A program made the position numbers and the translations under genes. From Mycobacterium sp. (GTDB lineage: Bacteria > Actinomycetota > Actinomycetes > Mycobacteriales > Mycobacteriaceae), in assembly GCA_021732005.1 (NCBI GenBank), contig JAKFVT010000033.1, forward strand, positions 248,001 to 312,000: a DNA stretch of 64,000 nt, in the 5' to 3' direction. Shown in pieces: positions 17,852 to 27,106 of the stretch. Positions within the stretch are counted from its first letter, which is position 1. Each line of letters opens with the position of its first letter. The notes beneath the pieces were generated by a model that was not told the origin of the DNA, did no database searches, and saw only the letters and a program-made list of their open reading frames with translations.

Positions 17852-18625
17852 TCATCGGTCCGTCTCCAGTCTCAGCCGCCGGTCGATGATGTCGCGGGCG
17901 ACCTCGGTGGCGGTGCGACCGGTGGCATAGGCGTGCGCACGCAGCCGCACCAGCGCCTCGGTCGGATCTATATCCAATTGCGCCACCAACATTCCGGTTG
18001 CCTGACTGACCTCGGCACGGCTCAAGATGCACAGCTCCGCCCATGCATTACTGCCGGGATCATCGACGGCCGCCTGAAGATCGCCGACGAGCAGATCCAG
18101 CACCGGAATCCCGGCCAACTCCGCGGCGGCTGCCGCGCCTGCGAGTTGTTCGCCCACCAGCGCACCCGGCTCAGCCCGGAAGAAGTCGAGAGCGCCGACG
18201 TACTCACCGGCTACCAGTACCGGCATGGCAAAGACTCCCCGGATCCGATGCTCCAGCATGGCCCGTCCGTAACTGGGCCAGCGGGCTTCCCCCGGGTGCT
18301 CAAGATCCACCACCACCACCGGCGCCTGCTGGGTGACCGCATCTAGACACGGCCCTTCGCCGTAGGTGAACTGCAATTCGTCGTACGTCCGGGCCGACGC
18401 ACCACTGGAGCCCAGCGTTCCCGCGTTCGCACCGTCGAAAACGAGCGAGATCGCGGCTGCATCGATGTCGAGCAGCAGCACGCACGCTTCGCAAAGCCGG
18501 TCGGCGGCTTTCACTCCACGTTGGCCGTCGACGGCCGCAACAAGCTCGTCCTGGATCGTCAAACTAGCCGGACCAGGCTTGAAATGCCGGCCCGACGGGT
18601 AACAGTCCCCCGGCCATCCCTCCAC
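17852..18625 (-). CDS. GAF-ANTAR domain protein
   Basis: 257 aa. The GAF domain (LCEACVLLLDIDAAAISLVF, LQFTYGEGPCLDAVTQQAPV, GVFAMPVLVAGEYVGALDFF) is followed by ANTAR (LSRAEVSQATGMLVAQLDID, ALVRLRAHAYATGRTATEVA). It is closest in style to the gene at 62230-63054 (same GEGPCLDA and ATGM/AAGMVAVQLDI patterns), suggesting paralogy. Start ATG 18625 is plausible; an internal start closer to the GAF domain is possible. Confidence 0.85.
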   Translation of the reverse strand: MEGWPGDCYPSGRHFKPGPASLTIQDELVAAVDGQRGVKAADRLCEACVLLLDIDAAAISLVFDGANAGTLGSSGASARTYDELQFTYGEGPCLDAVTQQAPVVVVDLEHPGEARWPSYGRAMLEHRIRGVFAMPVLVAGEYVGALDFFRAEPGALVGEQLAGAAAAAELAGIPVLDLLVGDLQAAVDDPGSNAWAELCILSRAEVSQATGMLVAQLDIDPTEALVRLRAHAYATGRTATEVARDIIDRRLRLETDR

Positions 18626-18802
18626 CCTCCTCTACTCGGTGCACTATTGCTCGGATTTGCCGAAGCCGAGCGGCAACGGAGCCGGCCGGCAGCACTCCCC
18701 CAGACGGGTAGGCTGGTGTTGCTGGCAGATTCAGCCGGCCCGAATCGGCGCCCCACCTCTGCGGCGCCGCGAGCATCCGCTCACAGCCGGGCACTTCCTC
18801 TA

Positions 18803-19924
18803 ATGCCGTTGTCGCTCAACGCACGACGGTCGATTACCCGAGGACTCTCCATCGCCATCACAGACGTCGCCGACTATGCGCATCTGAGCCAGCACGATAT
18901 CGACACCTTGGCGGCCGCACTCGATGCGATCCGCAGCGAGATCGAAGACTCTCGCGGTGCGCGCGACGCCGCCTACATCCGTCGAACGATCATGTTCCAG
19001 AGAGCGCTGGACGCCGGTGCCCGGCTGCTGATCTTCGGCAGCCGTTCACGGCGCGGATGGCTGCTCGGGGTGGTGTCTCTGGCGATGGCCAAGAGCATCG
19101 AGAACATGGAGATCAGCCACAACGTTGTTCACGGACAATGGGATTGGATGAACGATCCCGAAATCCACTCCACCACCTGGGAGTGGGATATGGCCGGGCT
19201 CTCGTCGCAATGGCAATACTCCCACAACTACCGACACCACGTCTTTGCCAATGTCGTCGGCGTCGACGACGACCTCGGATTCGGCATCATGCGGGTGACT
19301 CGCGACGTCGCGTGGCGCCCACGTAACCTGATGCAGCCGTTTCGCAACGCCCTGCTGGCCGTCATCTTCGAGTGGGGCATCGCCCTGCACGGTCTGCACT
19401 CAGAACATGAACGCGCAACCAACGAAGAGCAACGCCAAGGCCACACGCGCGCACTAAAGGCCAAGATCCGGCGTCAGGTCATCAAGGACTACGTTGCGAT
19501 CCCGGCTCTCAACGGATCTCGTTGGCGGCGGGCGTTGTCAGCGAACGTCGCCGCCAACATCGTGCGCAACCTCTGGGCCTACGTGGTGATCTTCTGCGGG
19601 CATTTCCCAGACGGGGTTTCGACGTTTACGCCCGAAGTCATCCAGCAGGAGAGCAAGGCCGAGTGGTACTTGCGCCAGATGCTGGGGAGCGCCAACTTCA
19701 ATGCCGGCCGGGTGCTCGCCTTCCTCAGCGGGAACCTGTGCTACCAGATCGAACACCACCTGTTCCCCGATCTGCCGAGCAATCGCTATGCCGAGATAGC
19801 GCGACGGGTTCGCCCGCTGTGCGACGAATACGGTCTGCCGTACACCACGGGTCCGCTGCTTCGCCAGTTCCTTCAGACCCAGCGGACCATCCTGAAGCTG
19901 GCGCTGCCAGACCGCTCCGCGTAA
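18803..19924 (+). CDS. DesA3-like membrane fatty-acid desaturase
   Basis: About 373 aa from ATG 18803. The three histidine boxes of acyl-CoA desaturases are present: HNVVH (in NMEISHNVVHGQWDWMNDPE), HNYRHH and QIEHH. Long stretches match the mycobacterial DesA3 type (NDPEIHSTTWEWDM, ICGHFPDGV-like, WYLRQMLGSANFNAG, LPSNRYAEIARRVRPLCDEY), which make oleate from stearoyl-CoA in M. tuberculosis. Homology seems to begin at AITDV, where a GAGGA lies 6 nt before an ATC codon (18851) at the position of the usual ATG. The annotated ATG adds 16 residues without such support. Regulation is not evident. Confidence 0.85.
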   Translation: MPLSLNARRSITRGLSIAITDVADYAHLSQHDIDTLAAALDAIRSEIEDSRGARDAAYIRRTIMFQRALDAGARLLIFGSRSRRGWLLGVVSLAMAKSIENMEISHNVVHGQWDWMNDPEIHSTTWEWDMAGLSSQWQYSHNYRHHVFANVVGVDDDLGFGIMRVTRDVAWRPRNLMQPFRNALLAVIFEWGIALHGLHSEHERATNEEQRQGHTRALKAKIRRQVIKDYVAIPALNGSRWRRALSANVAANIVRNLWAYVVIFCGHFPDGVSTFTPEVIQQESKAEWYLRQMLGSANFNAGRVLAFLSGNLCYQIEHHLFPDLPSNRYAEIARRVRPLCDEYGLPYTTGPLLRQFLQTQRTILKLALPDRSA

Positions 19925-19943
19925 GCCCTCGCGGTTCCCGCGC

Positions 19944-20000
19944 CGAGCGTGCGGTTCGTCGTCGATTTCTCGCCGCATCGTCGACGACACCCCACACTCT
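19944..20000. terminator. Hairpin after the desaturase gene
   Basis: GTCGTCGA (19958-19965) pairs perfectly with TCGACGAC (19981-19988). Outer flanks 19944-19953 and about 19990-20000 extend the stem imperfectly. It sits 20 nt after the stop codon and before the next gene, fitting a mycobacterial terminator without a U-tract. Confidence 0.45.
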
Positions 20001-20057
20001 CGATGCACCTGTGGATGGACGAATTCGTGCTCGAAGCGTGTCGCGCAAGGTGGGGGC

Positions 20058-20915
20058 GTGCAGGACGAGCCGTTCCTCGGGTCGACGGCGTTAGCGAGCG
20101 GACTGGTCACCGACTATCAGCTGCGCACCCGCTATCGGGCGGTGTACCGCAACGTCTACCTGGACAAAGAGGTGCCGTTGACGGCATCGCGACGAGCGCA
20201 GGCAGCGTGGTTGTTCGCCGGCCCCGACGTTGTTCTGGCCGGGACATCGGCGGCTGCGGTTCATGGCACCAAGTGGCTGGACGGTTCCGCGCCGGCGGAG
20301 ATCATTCGCGCCGACCGCCATGGACCGCCGGGCATTGTGGCGCGGTCGTACACGATCGCGGATGACCAGGTGTGCACGCGGCAGGGTATGCGAGTCACCA
20401 CGGCGGCTCGCACCGCGTTCGATATTGGACGCAGTCTTCGCCCGGACCAAGCAGTCCCACTGCTCGACGCGTTGATGAATGCCACTCGTCTCAAGCCCAA
20501 CTCAGTCTTGGCCATCGCCGATGCGAGCCCTGGCGTGCGCGGAGTCCGTCGACTAAGGGCTGCAATGAAACTGGCCGACGGCGGCGCCGAATCACCACGC
20601 GAGACACAGGTCCGTTCGCTCTTGATCGGCGCAGGCCTGCCTGCGCCGGAGACCCAGATCCAGTTCTTCGACGACTACGCCGATGTCATGATCCGCGTCG
20701 ACATGGGTTGGCGAAGATGGAAGGTCGCAGTCGAATACGACGGCGTACAGCATTGGGCCGACGGCAGGCAGCGGTCCTGGGATATCGATCGCATCGCCAT
20801 CCTGGACGCGATGGGCTGGACGGTGGTTCGGGTCAGCGCGGACATGCTGAGGCGGCCGGAGGTGATCATCCAGCGAGTCACGGCGAAGTTGCGTGCTGCC
20901 GGCCGCCGCCTCTGA
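20058..20915 (+). CDS. DUF559-like protein with N-terminal AbiEi-like region
   Basis: 285 aa from GTG 20058. The N-terminal two-thirds (VTDYQLRTRYRAVYRNVYLD, GPDVVLAGTSAAAVHGTKWL, TTAARTAFDIGRSL) resembles AbiEi-type antitoxin/regulator proteins. The C-terminus (VAVEYDGVQHWADGRQRSWD, then AILDAMGWTVVRVS) resembles the DUF559 Vsr-like nuclease fold, with acidic D/E-Y-D-G-x-x-H residues. Families of such proteins are abundant in mycobacteria without known role. It stands alone between hairpins, with no toxin partner visible. Confidence 0.65.
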   Translation: MQDEPFLGSTALASGLVTDYQLRTRYRAVYRNVYLDKEVPLTASRRAQAAWLFAGPDVVLAGTSAAAVHGTKWLDGSAPAEIIRADRHGPPGIVARSYTIADDQVCTRQGMRVTTAARTAFDIGRSLRPDQAVPLLDALMNATRLKPNSVLAIADASPGVRGVRRLRAAMKLADGGAESPRETQVRSLLIGAGLPAPETQIQFFDDYADVMIRVDMGWRRWKVAVEYDGVQHWADGRQRSWDIDRIAILDAMGWTVVRVSADMLRRPEVIIQRVTAKLRAAGRRL

Positions 20916-20918
20916 CAC

Positions 20919-20977
20919 CGAGCGTGTGACGTATCGGTGGCCGACGGGCGATCCGTCAACGACGACTCGCACGCTCG
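20919..20977. terminator. Inverted repeat downstream of the DUF559-like gene
   Basis: CGAGCGTG (20919-20926) and CACGCTCG (20970-20977) are perfect 8-bp arms separated by 43 nt that can form secondary pairings. It begins 4 nt after the stop codon. Probably a terminator, though the loop is long. Confidence 0.35.
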
Positions 20978-21059
20978 ACAGTGAAAATCGAGACCGACAT
21001 CGCACGTTGTCATATCGTCGTCTGCAACGTAGACACACCGTGACGGAATATGGGGATAG

Positions 21060-22538
21060 ATGACGGTACAAACGCAGCGCCGCGCCAGCCAACGGAGGCG
21101 GACAGCCTGCCGTTGCGGTCTGGCCACGCTCGCGGTCGGCATCGGGTTGGGCATCGGAACCGTCGGCGGACAAGCTGCGGCCTGGGCCGATACCGGCCAC
21201 TCGTCGTCGTCGACGTCGTCGAGTCAGTCGCAGTCGAGCGGCCCCAGGAAGGCGGCCGACGGCCACGACAGTCATCGTGGCAGCGGCCTGGCGACGACCC
21301 GCCGCTCGACGATCCGACCGGATTCGACTCCGTCGCAGCGCAACTCGACGAGGCCAGCGATTGCGACGACGGTCACCTCGCCGACTATCCCGGTTCCCCC
21401 GGCACCGCTGTCCCCGATCGCCAAGCTGATCGCACTGCCCGGCCACATCGTCAATACCGTGCTGCAGTCGCTGGACATGACCGCCGCCAACACCGGCCCG
21501 CAAAGCCCGCTCAACTTCGCACCAATCGACCAACTCGTCTTCGCGGCGTTCCGCAGGATCGAACATGCGGCCGGGTTGGACGCGACCCCGACCACGCAAC
21601 CGGTGCCGCCCACCATGACCTACACCGGCCCGACGACCGCGCTGACGCCGACCGTCGCCCAGTTCCTGAACGCCGCCGCGGCCGAATATGTGCTGGGTGG
21701 TGTCCCGGGCGGTCTGCGACAGTTCACCGTCAACGGGGTACCGGTCACGTCGACCAACATCCTGTCGGGCGAGCGAGCGCAGGTGTGGGTGACCCCGCAG
21801 AATCAGATCATCATCGCCTATCAGGGCACCACCGGCGGGACGAACCTGTTGTTCAACCCGCTGATCGCCATCTCCCAGATCGTCACCGACCTCCAGATCC
21901 TCTTCACCGGCACCACGCCGCGAGCCTTCACCGACGCGCTGAGGTTCGAACAGCGGGTGCAGGGTCTTGCCGCACTGCAGGGGTACAGCACCACCGACAT
22001 CTTCCTCACCGGCCACTCGCTCGGCGGCTGGGAAGCCGAATACGTCTCGCAGCAAACCGGATTGGGTGGCATCGGCTTCGAGAGTCCCGGCATCAACACC
22101 ATCGTTGCGGGCAACGGCGCCAACTCCGGATTCGTCAACATCGAGACGTACGGCGATCCAGCGGCGTACTTCTCCAGTGACCTGCCCGGCCTGCAGCCGT
22201 TCATGCCCACCTATGTTCCCGGCGGCGGAACCAAGCCGCACTACGGATCTATCGTGATGATCGGTGACCCGAAAGCGGTTTACCCGCTGCTCAATTCATC
22301 GGCTCTGTATGGCTACGGCCCCATCGGGGATGCGATCTTCATGCTCGACACCCTGGGCAACTTCTTCGAACATCACCTGCCCGCCATGCAGGCCCACAAC
22401 CTGGACGTCGCCCCGGATCCGACCGTGGTGCCGTGGTTGGGATTGCCGATGGGACCGGTTGAGAGCGGCTACGGCACATTGACGATCACGCAGTTGCTGC
22501 AGGCCGCTTCACAGGCGGGGACGCTGATCACGCCGTAG
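21060..22538 (+). CDS. Exported alpha/beta-hydrolase (lipase-like)
   Basis: 492 aa. Arg-rich N-terminus (QTQRRASQRRRTACRCG), hydrophobic core (GLATLAVGIGLGIGTVGGQA) and a likely cleavage after AAAWA form a signal peptide. A Ser-rich, then Pro/Thr-rich linker precedes the hydrolase domain, whose nucleophile elbow is LTGHSLGGWEAEY (about residue 321), with AQVWVTPQNQIIIAYQGTTG before it, as in class-3-like lipases. Asp and His candidates lie after position 350 (GDPAAY, EHHLPAMQAHNL). Probably a secreted or wall-bound lipid hydrolase; the substrate is unknown. Confidence 0.7.
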   Translation: MTVQTQRRASQRRRTACRCGLATLAVGIGLGIGTVGGQAAAWADTGHSSSSTSSSQSQSSGPRKAADGHDSHRGSGLATTRRSTIRPDSTPSQRNSTRPAIATTVTSPTIPVPPAPLSPIAKLIALPGHIVNTVLQSLDMTAANTGPQSPLNFAPIDQLVFAAFRRIEHAAGLDATPTTQPVPPTMTYTGPTTALTPTVAQFLNAAAAEYVLGGVPGGLRQFTVNGVPVTSTNILSGERAQVWVTPQNQIIIAYQGTTGGTNLLFNPLIAISQIVTDLQILFTGTTPRAFTDALRFEQRVQGLAALQGYSTTDIFLTGHSLGGWEAEYVSQQTGLGGIGFESPGINTIVAGNGANSGFVNIETYGDPAAYFSSDLPGLQPFMPTYVPGGGTKPHYGSIVMIGDPKAVYPLLNSSALYGYGPIGDAIFMLDTLGNFFEHHLPAMQAHNLDVAPDPTVVPWLGLPMGPVESGYGTLTITQLLQAASQAGTLITP

Positions 22539-22954
22539 GTGGGCGGCCAGATGTGAATCTTTGTTCGGTGCAATGAGCCGCACCGAATGGGTGCGGCCCA
22601 CGAGATGACCATGTGTCCGCCGAGGCGGTACTTGCTCGAAGCCGCTATCCATAAGTGCGGTTATGGAGCGGATTACGGCTCGCTGACCGCGCATTGCGGT
22701 GCGCCGGGCCGCCATCGCAAACGGCGGCGACACCCTGATCGGTTGAACAGTATGTTAATGAATATTCTTCAACATCTTGACGCCGTAAGTCGGCGGGTCA
22801 TACGGTGCACGAGGCACCCCCGAACCCATCGACGGACGACGTCGGCATCAAGCAGTGAACGGATGTGAATCACTCATCTTCTGCGTCTACCGAATGCGCT
22901 CGCGCGCAGGTTGTTTGACAACAGCGGCGTTGGCTACGGCAAGGAAGCCGGGCA
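22539..22954. other. Intergenic region upstream of the mce operon
   Basis: About 416 bp with no convincing gene. An AT-rich segment at 22742-22773 has the arms GTTGAA (22742-22747) and TTCAAC (22768-22773) around TATGTTAATGAATATT, which could be an operator or promoter for the mce operon. GGAAG shortly before ATG 22955 is the likely ribosome site. Confidence 0.45.
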
Positions 22955-23821
22955 ATGCCTGAGCCGCACCTGCCCGCCAACCCGCAGCCGAGCGCGGGCG
23001 GTGTCGAGGTCATCCAGGATTGGACCGTCGGTTATGTGAAGCGGCATCCGCTCGCATCGCTGACTACCGTCGGTGATCAGTTCGTCCTCGGGGTGAGAAC
23101 CCTTCAATACTTGTTCCTCGACCTCGTCACCGGCCGCTTCCCACTGCAGGAGTTCGTCCGCCAGGGGGCCTTCCAGGCCGGCACCGCGGTGGTGCCCACC
23201 GTGCTGGTGGCACTGCCGGTCGGGGTGACGCTGTCCATCCAGTTCGCCCTGCTCGCAGGCCAGGTGGGCGCCACCTCCCTGGCCGGTGCGGCCAGCGGTC
23301 TTGCCGTGATTCGGCAGGCCGCGTCGCTGGTCGCGGCGATCCTGATGGCCGCCGCCGTCGGCTCGGCCATCACTGCCGATCTGGGCTCGCGCACGATGCG
23401 CGAAGAGATCGACGCCATGGAGGTCATGGGTGTCTCGGTGATCCGTCGTCTCGTCGTCCCGCGGTTCGCCGCCGCGATCATGGTCGGCGTCGCCCTCACC
23501 GGGGTGGTGTGCTTCGTCGGGTTCCTGGCGAGCTATCTGTTCAACGTCTACTTCCAGAACGGCGCACCCGGCAGCTTCGTGGCCACCTTCGCCTCGTTCA
23601 CCACCCCCGGCGACATGGTGTTGGCGTTACTCAAGGCTGTGGTGTTCGGCGCGATCGTCGCGATCGTGTCCAGTCAGAAGGGGCTGTCCACGAAAGGCGG
23701 CCCCACCGGGGTGGCCAACTCGGTCAATGCCGCTGTCGTCGAATCGATTCTGATCCTGATGATCGTCAACGTCGCGATCAGCCAGCTGTACAACATGCTG
23801 TTCCCGCGAGTGGGGCTGTGA
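22955..23821 (+). CDS. yrbEA: YrbE-family ABC transporter permease A of the mce operon
   Basis: 288 aa, MlaE/YrbE family. Several hydrophobic helices (VVPTVLVALPVGVTLSIQFA; AAIMVGVALTGVVCFVGFLA; ILILMIVNVAISQLYNMLF). The family loop that contacts the MceG-type ATPase is visible (GSRTMREEIDAMEVMGVSVI). Together with YrbEB it forms the inner-membrane channel for lipid import through the Mce protein tube. First gene of the operon; YrbEB starts 1 nt after its stop. No ATPase gene lies in the operon, as usual in mycobacteria, where MceG is encoded elsewhere. Confidence 0.9.
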   Translation: MPEPHLPANPQPSAGGVEVIQDWTVGYVKRHPLASLTTVGDQFVLGVRTLQYLFLDLVTGRFPLQEFVRQGAFQAGTAVVPTVLVALPVGVTLSIQFALLAGQVGATSLAGAASGLAVIRQAASLVAAILMAAAVGSAITADLGSRTMREEIDAMEVMGVSVIRRLVVPRFAAAIMVGVALTGVVCFVGFLASYLFNVYFQNGAPGSFVATFASFTTPGDMVLALLKAVVFGAIVAIVSSQKGLSTKGGPTGVANSVNAAVVESILILMIVNVAISQLYNMLFPRVGL

Positions 23822-23822
23822 C

Positions 23823-24677
23823 GTGACCGTATCGACCTATAGCCCGTTCCGAGTCCCGTGGGCGCGGTTCGTTCGGACACTCGCCTCGCCGGTCGTGCGG
23901 TTGGGCCACATGCTGGTGTTCTTCATCCGCGCGGTCGCGGCCGTACCGATCGTGTTGCGCCACTACCGCACCGAGTTCGCCCGGCTGCTCTCCGATATCG
24001 CCTGGGGCAACGGGTCATTGGTTGTCGGTGGCGGCACCGCAGGCGTCGCGTTGGTGTTGGGGGTGACGGTCGGCGCGATCGTCGGCATCGAGGGCTACAA
24101 CTTCCTGAACCTGCTGGGATTGGGGCCTGCGACCGGGATCATCTCGTCGCTGGTGAACACCCGCGAGCTGGCGCCGATCGCCGCGTCGCTGGCTTTCGCG
24201 ACGCAGGGCGGTTGCCGGTTCACCGCGCAGCTGGGTTCCATGCGGATCGCCGAGGAGATCGACGCGCTGGACTCGCTGGCGATCCGCCCCATCCCCTACC
24301 TCGTCACCACCCGGCTGATGGCGTCGGTCGTCGCCGTGATCCCGCTCTACGTCTTGTGTTTGGCGGTGAGCTACCTGACCACCCAGATCGTGGTCGAGGT
24401 GATCAGCGGCGGATCGAACGGCGCGTACATGCATTACTTCACGCTGATGCTGTCCGGCACGGACATCCTGTACTCACTGCTGAAGGCGGTCGTGTTCGTC
24501 TGGATTGCCTCGACGATCCAGTGCTACTACGGCTTTTACGCCAGTGGCGGACCCGAGGGTGTCGGCATCGCAGCCGGGCACGCGATGCGCGCGGCGATCA
24601 CGGTGACGATCGTGGTGAACATGCTGATGACCATGGCGCTGTGGAGCGTCGACGCCGGCGCGAGATTCGGCGGCTAG
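23823..24677 (+). CDS. yrbEB: YrbE-family ABC transporter permease B of the mce operon
   Basis: 284 aa from GTG 23823. MlaE/YrbE permease with helices near residues 55-90, 140-190 and 240-275. The conserved ATPase-contact segment reads GSMRIAEEIDALDSLAIRPI, and GCRFTAQLG precedes it. It pairs with YrbEA as a heterodimeric permease. The stop TAG is immediately followed by the ATG of mceA. Confidence 0.9.
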   Translation: MTVSTYSPFRVPWARFVRTLASPVVRLGHMLVFFIRAVAAVPIVLRHYRTEFARLLSDIAWGNGSLVVGGGTAGVALVLGVTVGAIVGIEGYNFLNLLGLGPATGIISSLVNTRELAPIAASLAFATQGGCRFTAQLGSMRIAEEIDALDSLAIRPIPYLVTTRLMASVVAVIPLYVLCLAVSYLTTQIVVEVISGGSNGAYMHYFTLMLSGTDILYSLLKAVVFVWIASTIQCYYGFYASGGPEGVGIAAGHAMRAAITVTIVVNMLMTMALWSVDAGARFGG

Positions 24678-26054
24678 ATGGCGAATTCCCTTGACTTGGA
24701 CGGGCGCGGGCCCACCGACCGGCAGCTGCTGGTCTGCGGACTAGCCGTCGTGGTGGTCGCCGCCCTGGTGACGACGCTGCTGTTACTCAAGTCGAACGGC
24801 AAGCTCGACAACTATGTCCGGGTGGTCGCCGATCTGCTCAACGTAGGCGACGGCCTGCCGCAGAAGTCGGATGTGAAGTATCACGGTGTCCTGGTCGGCT
24901 CGGTCGACAGCGTGATCCCCGCCGCCAACGGCCATCCCAACTACGTCCACATCGACCTGAAACCCGACTTCGCCGGGTCCATCCCGGCGACGGTGACCGC
25001 ACGGGTGGTCCCGTCCAACGTGTTCGCGGTGTCGTCGGTACAACTCGTGGCCGACGGAGCAGGGCCGGCGATCCGTTCCGGCGAGCACATTCCCGAGGAC
25101 ACCCAGCTGCCGACCGTGCTGTTCCAGACCACCATCAGCAAGCTGCGTGACGTGTTGGCCGCCACCGGGCGCGGACGTGAGGACCGCAGCGTCGGCATCC
25201 TGGCCGCGGTCAATGCCGCCACCGAGAACCGGCGCGGGAAGCTGCTCACCGGAGGCGCCCAGTTGAATCGGCTTCTGGACCAGCTGAACTCGGTCGTCAG
25301 CACCGACGACGGGCCGTCGACGGTTTCGGCGCTGATCGACGCCACCCATGGGCTCGCGGAGACCGCCCCCGATTTGATCGACGCGCTGCACCAGGCGGTG
25401 CAGCCCATGCAGGTGCTGGCCGAAAAGCGGTCGGCACTGACCGCGTTGGTGACCGGTGGCGCGCACACTCTGGGCACCACGCGTACCGCGCTCGACAATC
25501 ACATCGACCAGCTGACCGGGATCAGCCACGACCTGACCCCGGTGGTGGGCAGCCTCGCGATGAATGCCGGCAAGTTCGTGCCGGCCTTCACCAAGCTGAA
25601 TGGGCTGTCCCGCAAGTTCTTCGACGAGGTGTGGATGCCCGAACTGGACACCGGCAACATGCGGGTCAACCTGTCGCTGACGCCCAGCTACGACTACACC
25701 CGGGCCGACTGCCCCCGTTACGGCCAGCTGCTGGGGCCGAGTTGCTATACGGCGCCGAAGATCGTGGTGCGGCCGGACCTGCCCGAGATGCTGCTGCCGC
25801 AGAACTACCAACCACCCAAGGATCTGGCCCCGGCGCCGGGCACCGTCGTCGGGCCGGACGGCAACCTCGTCGCGGTCGGCCCCCCGCTGGTGAATCCGAA
25901 TCCGAACCTGGCCGACCCGAATCCCCCGACGCCGTGGTGGGCTCCACCCTTTCCCCCGGTGCCGCTGGCCGCCAATCCCGATGACGCCCCGCCACCGCCG
26001 GCGCCCGCGGCGGCGCCGCCGCCCCTGCCCGCCGAAGCCGGAGGAACCCCATGA
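24678..26054 (+). CDS. mceA: Mce family protein A
   Basis: 458 aa. One N-terminal membrane anchor (LLVCGLAVVVVAALVTTLLL), then the MCE/MlaD beta domain (VVADLLNVGDGLPQKSDVKY, GVLVGSVDSV) and a long helical/coiled region. The C-terminus is unusually Pro/Ala-rich from about residue 385 (NPNPNLADPNPPTPWW, PPPPAPAAAPPPLP). The six Mce proteins assemble a periplasm-spanning tube that carries lipids, with A in the first operon position. It overlaps mceB as ATGA. Confidence 0.9.
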   Translation: MANSLDLDGRGPTDRQLLVCGLAVVVVAALVTTLLLLKSNGKLDNYVRVVADLLNVGDGLPQKSDVKYHGVLVGSVDSVIPAANGHPNYVHIDLKPDFAGSIPATVTARVVPSNVFAVSSVQLVADGAGPAIRSGEHIPEDTQLPTVLFQTTISKLRDVLAATGRGREDRSVGILAAVNAATENRRGKLLTGGAQLNRLLDQLNSVVSTDDGPSTVSALIDATHGLAETAPDLIDALHQAVQPMQVLAEKRSALTALVTGGAHTLGTTRTALDNHIDQLTGISHDLTPVVGSLAMNAGKFVPAFTKLNGLSRKFFDEVWMPELDTGNMRVNLSLTPSYDYTRADCPRYGQLLGPSCYTAPKIVVRPDLPEMLLPQNYQPPKDLAPAPGTVVGPDGNLVAVGPPLVNPNPNLADPNPPTPWWAPPFPPVPLAANPDDAPPPPAPAAAPPPLPAEAGGTP

Positions 26055-27106
26055 GGTTTCGCGCCCCGCTGATCGGACTGTCGCTGTTCATGGTGGTGGC
26101 GGTGACGTTGACCTGGTTGGTGTATGTCACGCTGCGCCGCGACGTGGCCGGCCCCACCACCCCTTATGCCGCGATGTTCACCGATGTGTACGGGCTGCGT
26201 GAAGGTGACGATGTCCGAATGGCGGGCGTACGTGTCGGCCGGGTCGAAAAGATCGAATTGGCAGGAACATTGGCCAAGGTGTCGTTCGTCGTGCAGAACG
26301 AGCAGCACCTGTTCGGCAACACCGTCGCCTCGGTGACCTACCAGAACATCGTCGGGCAGCGCTACCTCGGGCTGTCGCTCGGCAAGATCGGCAGCCCCGG
26401 TCCGCTCGCACCGCACGCCACCATCCCGGTCGAACGCACCGACCCGTCCTTCGACGTCGGAACGCTGCTCAACGGCTACGAACCACTGTTCAGCGTGCTG
26501 AACCCGCGTGATGCCGACAACCTGACGAAGGGTGTCATCCAGTCGCTGCAGGGCGACAACTCGTCGATCGTGAACCTGGTCAGCCAAACCTCCACGCTGA
26601 CCGACACATTCGCCGGGCGTGATCAGACGCTCGGCGATGTGATCACTCAGTTGAACACCGTGATGGCGAGCCTGGCCAAGCAGAACACCAGCCTCGACCA
26701 GGTGCTCTCCCAGACCAGCAAGGTGGTGTCGGACTTCAATGCCCGCCGCCCCGAGCTGGTGGATTCGACGGGAACGATGGCGCGGGTGATCCGCCAGCTC
26801 TCGACGATCTCCAACACGGTCAACCCGTCGCTGAACGACATGATCACTCGCCAGCCCGGTTTCACCGGTCACCTGGTCGACATCGAGCCGCAGTTGGCGT
26901 TCACCGGCGACAACCTGCCGCTGATGCTCAAAGGGCTGGCCCGGATCACCAACGAAGGCGCCTTCGCCAACGCGTACGCCTGCGACCTCAACGGCACCGG
27001 CTTCTTCCCCGGCCTGAACGACATCACACCGATCATCGTGAACGCGGCGACACCGGGGAACCAGGCGATGTACACCCCCCGATGCAGGAACATGGCCAAT
27101 GGCTAG
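26051..27106 (+). CDS. mceB: Mce family protein B
   Basis: 351 aa. N-terminal anchor (PLIGLSLFMVVAVTLTWLVY), then the MCE domain (YAAMFTDVYGLREGDDVRMA, GVRVGRVEKIEL) and a helical domain with repeated heptad-like segments (NLVSQTSTLTDTFAGRDQTL). The C-terminal Cys residues (ACDLNGTGFFPG and YTPRCRN) match the usual MceB end. It overlaps mceA by 4 nt and mceC by 8 nt. Confidence 0.9.
   Translation: MRFRAPLIGLSLFMVVAVTLTWLVYVTLRRDVAGPTTPYAAMFTDVYGLREGDDVRMAGVRVGRVEKIELAGTLAKVSFVVQNEQHLFGNTVASVTYQNIVGQRYLGLSLGKIGSPGPLAPHATIPVERTDPSFDVGTLLNGYEPLFSVLNPRDADNLTKGVIQSLQGDNSSIVNLVSQTSTLTDTFAGRDQTLGDVITQLNTVMASLAKQNTSLDQVLSQTSKVVSDFNARRPELVDSTGTMARVIRQLSTISNTVNPSLNDMITRQPGFTGHLVDIEPQLAFTGDNLPLMLKGLARITNEGAFANAYACDLNGTGFFPGLNDITPIIVNAATPGNQAMYTPRCRNMANG

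Noticed and set aside
20592..22241. 549-codon open frame on the minus strand
   Set aside because: It is antisense to the lipase-like and DUF559-like genes, which have clear motifs. Its sequence is Arg/Gly-rich without family resemblance, a usual result of high GC.
22587..22868. 93-codon plus-strand frame upstream of the mce operon
   Set aside because: Arg/His-rich composition without domain, spanning the AT-rich repeat; more likely regulatory DNA.
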